Shown one piece after another: positions 58,166 through 64,000 of a stretch of 64,000 nt of DNA. Both the position numbers and the translations under genes were made by a program. The stretch is from assembly GCA_003021005.1 (NCBI GenBank), contig PXRI01000013.1, positions 62,001-126,000 on the forward strand, written 5' to 3'. The number at the start of each line of letters is the position of its first letter. The stretch's first letter is position 1. Source of the DNA: Halobacteriales archaeon QS_1_69_70 (GTDB taxonomy: Archaea > Halobacteriota > Halobacteria > Halobacteriales > Haloarculaceae). Under the pieces are notes generated by a model, which was given only the letters and a program-made list of their open reading frames with translations, had not been told where the DNA came from and searched no databases.

Positions 58166-58834
58166 CTACTCCCTCTCCAGGCCGCCGTCGACGAGGCGGT
58201 ACCGGCGTTCGAACCGGTCGGCAAGCCGCCGGTCGTGGCTCACGACCACCAGGGCCGCGTCCGTCGCGGCCTGGAGCTCGAACAGCACCTCGAGGACTGC
58301 CTCGGCCGTCTCGGCGTCCAGCTGCCCGGTCGGCTCGTCGGCCAGGACGACCGCGGGCCGGTTCACCAGCGCCCGGGCGATGGCGACCCGCTGCTTCTCG
58401 CCGCCGCTCAGCGTCGCGGGGTACCGGTCCCGGCGGTCGGCTACGTCGAGCCGGTCGAACAGCGTTTCCAGCCACGCCCGGTCGACGGTGCCGTCGTGTT
58501 CGCCGGGGAGCGCGGCGTTCTCCCACGCCGTGAGGTCCTCGACGAGCCGGAACTCCTGGAAGACGATGCCGACTGTCTCCCGCCGCAGCCGGGCCCGCTC
58601 GCGCTCGGACAGCGCCGCGGCGTCGACGTCGCGGACGGATAGCGACCCGTCGGTCGGGGGCAGGAGGAGGCCGAGGACCTCGAACAGCGTGGTCTTGCCG
58701 GCGCCGCTGTCGCCGCGGACCAGGGCGCGTTCGCCCGGTGGTATCGACACCGAGAGGTCCGAAAGCACCGTCCGGCCGCCGCGCTCGACGGTGAGCCCGT
58801 CGGCCCGCAGGACGGGATCCGTCCCTGGGGGCAT
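58166..58834 (-). CDS. ABC transporter ATP-binding protein (LolD/MacB-like)
   Basis: VRGDSGAGKTTLFEVLGLL, LSGGEKQRVAIARALVNRPAVVLADEPTGQLD. Confidence 0.93.
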   Translation of the reverse strand: MPPGTDPVLRADGLTVERGGRTVLSDLSVSIPPGERALVRGDSGAGKTTLFEVLGLLLPPTDGSLSVRDVDAAALSERERARLRRETVGIVFQEFRLVEDLTAWENAALPGEHDGTVDRAWLETLFDRLDVADRRDRYPATLSGGEKQRVAIARALVNRPAVVLADEPTGQLDAETAEAVLEVLFELQAATDAALVVVSHDRRLADRFERRYRLVDGGLERE

Positions 58835-58880
58835 CACCTCGACGGGCGCGCGCGGCCCGCCTAAGCCTGACGGTGCCGGC

Positions 58881-60539
58881 TCAGCAGCCGGCGGTCCGGG
58901 CCCCCGCCGGCAGCGAGAGCGCGCCCGGTTCACGGCCGCTCGACCGGTAGACGAGGTGCCGCCGGGCGAGGGTCGCCGCGTACCGCCGTCGCGTGACCGT
59001 CTCCGGCGAGGCGGGCCAGAAGGTGGCGCCGTCCGTCACCCAGCGGTCGAACGACAGGGTGGGACAGGCCGGCGGCGGGCCGCCGCGGAGCCACGTCCGC
59101 GTCGCCGCCATGCCGGCGTCGGCGGCGAACGTCGGGCGCCCGACCCGCATCGGGCCGTGGTCCGTCGTCCACCGGGCGTCGGTCGTGGTCGCGGCGTGCT
59201 CGACGGCCGCGAACTCGGAGTCGTGTGTCGTCCCCGGGTAGGTCAGGGTGTCCAGGGCGACGAACGCGAGGGGGACCGTGAGGAGGGTGCTCGTCGCCAA
59301 CACCGAAAGGAGGCCGGCCCGCACGCCACGTCGGCCGGTCCAGCCGCGGTCCCGCCAGGCGACCCGGGCGGCCGCCAGGCCGACCAGGACGAAGACGGGG
59401 ACGTGGAGGAACGCCTGTGCCCGGATGGCCGTCGCGAAGAAGTCGGGCGTCAGCGAGGCCGTGAGCGCGAAGGCCGCGAGGACGACCGGGCCCCCGAGGA
59501 GCGCCGTGAGGAGGGTCGCCGTCTCGTGGCGGTCCTCGAGGGCGTCGGTGGCGTAGCCGGCGAACGCGACCGGTACGGTTAGCAGGCCGACGCCGGCGAT
59601 CACTGCGGGGTCCGACCGGATGGTGCCCGGAAACACGGGGCGGACCGCGTTCAGCGCGACCAGCACGAACATGCCGCCGAGCGGCGCGTACAGGAGCCCG
59701 CGGCGGGCACGGGTCGAGGTGGCACCGTACCACGCCACGCCGACGAGGAGGACGACGACCCACGCGAGGAACAGGCCCGGGTTCGTCCGTACCTGGCCGA
59801 CGTAGCTGACGCCGAGGACGCCGAAGCGCTCGACGAGTTCGTAGTACGCGACGAACAGCGTCCAGAAACCGGCGACGACGCCGGCGCCGAGGACGGCGGT
59901 GCGGCGGGTCGGACGGCGGGCGAATTCCGCCCCGGCCAGGGCGGTGACACCGAGGGCCGCGTTGAACGTGCTGAACGTGTGGAGGATGGGGAACGCGAGG
60001 AGAAACGTCGCGAGCGGGACGGCCCACCGGACGGGCGTGGGGCGGCCGCGGAGGAGGCGGTGTAACGACAGGACCGCGAGGAACGCGAACAGCTGGCCGA
60101 GCGGCTCGGGGTCGGGGATCGAGGTGTGCCGGAGGAACAGCCCCTGGACCGCCAACAGTAGGCCCGTAGCCAGGGCGGCAGCGCGCACCCGTCGCGACGG
60201 CCACCCGAGGTCGGTGCCCAGGCGCCGCGTAAACGCCATGCCGACCAGCGGCACCGCGGCACCGGCCAGCGAGAAGAGCGGCTGGATGACGGACAGCGGA
60301 GCCTCGTCGGTCACGAGCGAGGCCGTGGCCGTAAAGACGGTGACGACGAGGAGGTCCGCGCGGAGGTCCGGGCCGATCGGTAGCTGCCCGGCCGCACGCG
60401 TCTCACGGGCGAGGGCGGCATGTGCGAAGCCATCGAGGATGTGCGGGAGCGGACTCCAGTACAGCGGAATGGTCCGCATGGCCGCGGCGACGGCGAAGAC
60501 CGCGAGGCCGGCCAGGAGGTAGGAGCGGCGGTCCGTCAT
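58881..60539 (-). CDS. Large polytopic membrane protein (GT-C glycosyltransferase-like topology)
   Basis: 552 aa, >10 TM segments, located between ABC ATPase and FtsX-like permease. Confidence 0.6.
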   Translation of the reverse strand: MTDRRSYLLAGLAVFAVAAAMRTIPLYWSPLPHILDGFAHAALARETRAAGQLPIGPDLRADLLVVTVFTATASLVTDEAPLSVIQPLFSLAGAAVPLVGMAFTRRLGTDLGWPSRRVRAAALATGLLLAVQGLFLRHTSIPDPEPLGQLFAFLAVLSLHRLLRGRPTPVRWAVPLATFLLAFPILHTFSTFNAALGVTALAGAEFARRPTRRTAVLGAGVVAGFWTLFVAYYELVERFGVLGVSYVGQVRTNPGLFLAWVVVLLVGVAWYGATSTRARRGLLYAPLGGMFVLVALNAVRPVFPGTIRSDPAVIAGVGLLTVPVAFAGYATDALEDRHETATLLTALLGGPVVLAAFALTASLTPDFFATAIRAQAFLHVPVFVLVGLAAARVAWRDRGWTGRRGVRAGLLSVLATSTLLTVPLAFVALDTLTYPGTTHDSEFAAVEHAATTTDARWTTDHGPMRVGRPTFAADAGMAATRTWLRGGPPPACPTLSFDRWVTDGATFWPASPETVTRRRYAATLARRHLVYRSSGREPGALSLPAGARTAGC

Positions 60540-63445
60540 CCGGGCCCTCCGCGCCGGTCCCGGACGAGGTCGGCGGGCGTCGCCCGGACGAGGGCGACGG
60601 TCGCCAGCCCCGCGCTGACCGCCACGACCACCAGGGCGGCGAGGGCGACGCCCGCGGCGACGACGGGGTCAAGTGCCGGGAGGAGCCGCACGCCGTAGAC
60701 GGTCAGCCGGCCGGCCCGGTCGAGCGCCAGGAGGCCGAGGCCGGCGACGACGGCGGCGACGGCCGTCGCGACGACGCCGACGCGGAGCGCGTCGCCGACC
60801 ACGAGGCGGGCGATCCGCCGCGGCGGGGCGCCGGTGGCCCGGTTGATGCCGAGCGCACGACGGCGGGCGCGGACCGCCGCCGCGAACGTGGCCGTCGTCG
60901 CGCCGACGGTCATCAGCGCCGCGAGCCCGACCAGGGCGGCGGCCATCAGCCGCAGGTCCCCGAAGGCGACCCGGACGGCGTCGCCGACCGGCGAGGCGCT
61001 CGTCCGGCCCCCGGCCGCGACGGCGGCCGGGATCCGCTCGTCGCCCGTGACGGTGTAGTTGCGCTCGGCGATCGGCCGGCCGTCCACCCTGGCGGTGACG
61101 GTGTACTCGCCGGGCGGTCGTCGGGCGAGCCGCCGGGTGACGGTCCGGCGCTCGCCGGGCGGTACCCGGAGCGTGCGCGTGGTGTCGCCGGTCGGGCCGC
61201 CGATGGCCGCCTCGGCGGCCAGCGTCCCGTTCCAGGGATTGCGAACCGATAGCGTCGCCGTGGGCCGGACGAGGACGTCGGGGTCGTCGGGGCGGACGGC
61301 CAGGGCCGCGGTCGGCCGACGGGTCGCGTTCGCGCGGACGTCGACGGTCGTCCTGGCGGCCGTCGGGCCGTCGCCGGCGACGACCTCGCGGGTGCCGGTG
61401 GTGGAAAGCGGGACGCGGACCGTGCCGTTGCGGTCGGTCCGGCGGACGGCGTGCTCGACCCGGACCGCGACGTCGTGGCCTGGCGCGCCGGTGGCGTCGA
61501 CGACGGTGACGAGCGGGCGCGATCCGGGCGGCGCCGTCGCGGGGGCGCCCTGTATCGAGAGCTGGTCCCGGCGCTGTACCGATACGCGCCGGGACACGCC
61601 GGCGGTCTCGAGGTCGTAGGTGCCCGCGCTGACCGGTCGGAACTCGACGGTCCGCCGGGTGGTCTCGCCGGGCGACAGCCCCACGTCGAGGTCGCGGCGC
61701 TGGTCGCCGAACGCGACGCCCAACGTCCCGTTCGTCTCGGTCGGGTCGGCGTTCGACAGCGCCACCTCGACGTCGACGGGCTCGCCGGCGACGGGGTCAT
61801 CAGCGGGCCGGATCGACGTGACGACCAGGCCGTCGCCGCTCGGTGCCGGGAGGCGGTCGGCGCGGACGACGTTGACCCGGCCGTCGCGGACGCTCGAGAG
61901 GTGTCTGGCGGTCGGCAGCGAGACAAGGAGCGCGCCGCCCTCGGCGCCCGGGGCGTCGTACCGGCCGACGACCCGGACGCGGGCGAGGGCGGCCCTGGTG
62001 CTGCCGCCGATGGTGACGGTGTCGCCGACATCGAGGTCGGCATCGAGGTTCGCGCCGGCGACGGCCTCGTCCGGGCCGCGCGGGCGGCGGCCCTCGACGA
62101 TGGTCGCGCCGGTCACGGCCGCGTAGTCGCCGTAGTCGACGCCCCGCATCGGGAGCGGGTTGCCGTCCCGGACGCCGAACAGCAGGATCTCGCCGCTGGC
62201 GTCGACGCCCCGGGCCCGGAGCGCGTCGGCGTAGCCGGCCGGGACCTGGCTCGCGACCGGATGGCCGGCGCCCGGTTCGGAGATAGTCGCCCGGTCGGTC
62301 GCGGTCACGGGCGCGAGGGCGGCGCCGCCGGCGACGACCACCGAGGACACGAGGAGGAACGCCGAAAGCGTCGCGGCGGTCGGGACGAGCGCCCGGGCGT
62401 CGAGCACAGCCAGCGACAGGGGGCCGTCGGCGGCGTCGGCGCCGTCGATCCGGGCCGGCGGCACCGTCGCGGCCCGCCGGGCCGCCAGGACGCCGCCGAC
62501 CGTGGCGACGGCGACCATCGTAACCAGCATCCCGATAACGATCCCCGCCGTCCGCGCGGTGAGGTCGACCGACAGCGAGGTGGGCACCCCGAGGGCGGTG
62601 GCGGCGTTCACGGCAGCGTTGGCGGCTATGACTCCGACGGCGTAGCCGAGCGCGACCCCCACGCCGCCGAGGAGCGCGGCCCGGCATCCGAACAGGCCCA
62701 GCACCGTCCGCGGGGTCGCGCCGGTCGCCCGCAGGACCCGGATGGCGTCCCGTCGGTCGGCGACCGCGATCCGGGTCGTGCTGAACGCCGTGATGCCGAC
62801 CAGCAGGCCGCCGCCGGCGGCGACGAGGCCCACGACGCCGAGGAGCTGGCCGGTGCCGGCCGCGAAGAACCGGACGACGCCCCGGAGCGGCACCTCGCCG
62901 CCACCCTCCTCGACGACGATGGCGCCGGAGGGGCCGAGGGCGGTCATCGTCTCGGGGGTGACCGCGTACCAGGACGGCGGGAGGATGGAATCCCGGCGCG
63001 GCTCGACGTCCAGGGTGACCGCGGTCTCGCCCGTGACGCGGTGGGTCCCCGGGCCGTCGATCGCCCCCAGGGTCGGGCCGCCGGCGGCGAGTCGCCGCTG
63101 GCCGTACGTACGGTCGGTGCCCCGCGGCACCGCCACGGCGCGGGTGGCGGCGCCGTCAGGGCCGGTCACCTCGGTCACGGCCACCACGACGGCGCCGGGG
63201 CCGGCGGCGGCCTCGGCGGCCGCCGTCGATCCGTAGTAGGTCGCGCTGCCCGGCGACTCCAGGCCCGCCGCGATGGCGGCGGTCTGATCGCCGGCCGCGA
63301 CCACGAAAAGCACCGTCCCGACCAGGAAGGCGACGGTCACCGCGATCACGACGACGGCCAGGCGGTCCTCGCGCGACCACCGGAACAGGAGCGCCCGGCG
63401 GTAGCTCGCCCCACGGGAGCGGCCGGCCGGACGATCGGGGTTCAT
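60536..63445 (-). CDS. FtsX-like ABC transporter permease with large extracellular beta-sandwich (CARDB-like) insert
   Basis: TM domains flanking VDVEVALSNADPTETNGTLGVAFGDQRRDLDVGLSPGETTRRTVEFRPVSAGTYDLE; ACRR: VADRRDAIRVLRATGATPRTVLGLFGCRAALLGG. Confidence 0.88.
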   Translation of the reverse strand: MNPDRPAGRSRGASYRRALLFRWSREDRLAVVVIAVTVAFLVGTVLFVVAAGDQTAAIAAGLESPGSATYYGSTAAAEAAAGPGAVVVAVTEVTGPDGAATRAVAVPRGTDRTYGQRRLAAGGPTLGAIDGPGTHRVTGETAVTLDVEPRRDSILPPSWYAVTPETMTALGPSGAIVVEEGGGEVPLRGVVRFFAAGTGQLLGVVGLVAAGGGLLVGITAFSTTRIAVADRRDAIRVLRATGATPRTVLGLFGCRAALLGGVGVALGYAVGVIAANAAVNAATALGVPTSLSVDLTARTAGIVIGMLVTMVAVATVGGVLAARRAATVPPARIDGADAADGPLSLAVLDARALVPTAATLSAFLLVSSVVVAGGAALAPVTATDRATISEPGAGHPVASQVPAGYADALRARGVDASGEILLFGVRDGNPLPMRGVDYGDYAAVTGATIVEGRRPRGPDEAVAGANLDADLDVGDTVTIGGSTRAALARVRVVGRYDAPGAEGGALLVSLPTARHLSSVRDGRVNVVRADRLPAPSGDGLVVTSIRPADDPVAGEPVDVEVALSNADPTETNGTLGVAFGDQRRDLDVGLSPGETTRRTVEFRPVSAGTYDLETAGVSRRVSVQRRDQLSIQGAPATAPPGSRPLVTVVDATGAPGHDVAVRVEHAVRRTDRNGTVRVPLSTTGTREVVAGDGPTAARTTVDVRANATRRPTAALAVRPDDPDVLVRPTATLSVRNPWNGTLAAEAAIGGPTGDTTRTLRVPPGERRTVTRRLARRPPGEYTVTARVDGRPIAERNYTVTGDERIPAAVAAGGRTSASPVGDAVRVAFGDLRLMAAALVGLAALMTVGATTATFAAAVRARRRALGINRATGAPPRRIARLVVGDALRVGVVATAVAAVVAGLGLLALDRAGRLTVYGVRLLPALDPVVAAGVALAALVVVAVSAGLATVALVRATPADLVRDRRGGPG

Positions 63446-63608
63446 CGCTGACACGCGGAGTGGACGGGAGTGACCGTAAAACCGCTTCGCATCGACGGCG
63501 CACCGGTCCTCTGCGGGACTCACAGTGGAGGTGTTCTCACAGCCGGATAACGCCGACACCCCCTTAAGGGACAGGGCTGCGTAACCGCGGTAGAGTGAGG
63601 ACCCAGCC

Positions 63609-64000
63609 ATGACCACGAACTCCCAGGGGACCTCCGTCGAGGAACTCTGCCGCAAACTGGATGGCATCGAGTCGCCGGACGCGACCGACGAGACCGGCGC
63701 GGGCCGGTCCGAGGCCTTCGTCGCCGAGGCCACCGCCGGCATAGATACCGGGGAGAGCTTCAGCTTCCTCGAGCGGCTCGTCAAGGAGTCACTCGACGAG
63801 TTGCTCGTCGTCCTCGTCGCGGTTCGGGACGGCGGGGCCCACGGCGAGGGCCTGATGGGCGACATGGCCGACGTCTTCGACGTCCGTCTCAGCCCCGGCA
63901 CGGTCTACCCGAGGCTCCACGAACTCGAGGAGGAGGGCATCCTGGAGGTGCACGAACTCGTCCGCACCAAGGAGTACCGGATCGCCGACCCCGAGGCGGC
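63609..64000 (+). CDS. PadR-like HTH regulator (truncated by window end)
   Basis: Manual translation: SPGTVYPRLHELEEEGILEVHELVRTKEYRIADPEA winged-helix signature; absent from ORF track because no stop in window. Confidence 0.8.
   Translation, partial: MTTNSQGTSVEELCRKLDGIESPDATDETGAGRSEAFVAEATAGIDTGESFSFLERLVKESLDELLVVLVAVRDGGAHGEGLMGDMADVFDVRLSPGTVYPRLHELEEEGILEVHELVRTKEYRIADPEA

Noticed and set aside
61451-63451. 666-aa plus-strand ORF antisense to the FtsX-like permease
   Set aside because: Compositional artefact (Arg/Gly/Asp-rich), no recognisable domain
1-64000. CRISPR arrays, rRNA operons, integrases and transposases
   Set aside because: Looked for regularly spaced identical repeats and hallmark protein motifs; none found

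Overview
GC-rich haloarchaeal chromosomal window: acidic proteome, leaderless-type promoters, ATGA/GTGA operon overlaps, many haloarchaea-specific small or DUF proteins. No rRNA, tRNA, CRISPR array or transposase was recognised. Main content: (i) housekeeping genes (HerA-like ATPase, tpiA, aMBF1, AK6-like kinase, CDP-alcohol phosphatidyltransferase, hisC, mobA, YqeC-like); (ii) a branched-chain amino-acid locus on the minus strand, leuA then ilvB-ilvN-ilvC-orf-leuC-leuD-leuB; (iii) a lower-GC accessory island (~24.5-32.9 kb) with HTH-10-type regulators, a rhodanese-MBL hydrolase, MFS, methyltransferase, halocyanin-SHOCT and an ABC exporter; (iv) two separate MoxR/DUF58 loci; (v) pckA; (vi) an ABC/FtsX cluster with a PadR-like regulator running off the right edge. 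The most interesting observation is that both branched-chain amino-acid transcripts appear to begin, at a spacing expected for a leaderless start, with a short ORF. The one before ilvB encodes 25 aa ending S-V-P-L-R-I-V-G-A-A-stop, uses A/T-ending Ile/Val codons, and its stop codon lies in a perfect 8-bp-stem hairpin. The one before leuA is out of frame with leuA. This suggests leader-peptide (attenuation-like) control in an archaeon; it is a hypothesis from sequence only. Several genes carry frameshifts or deletions (PNPOx-like, DUF1616, DUF58), which may be real pseudogenes or assembly errors.
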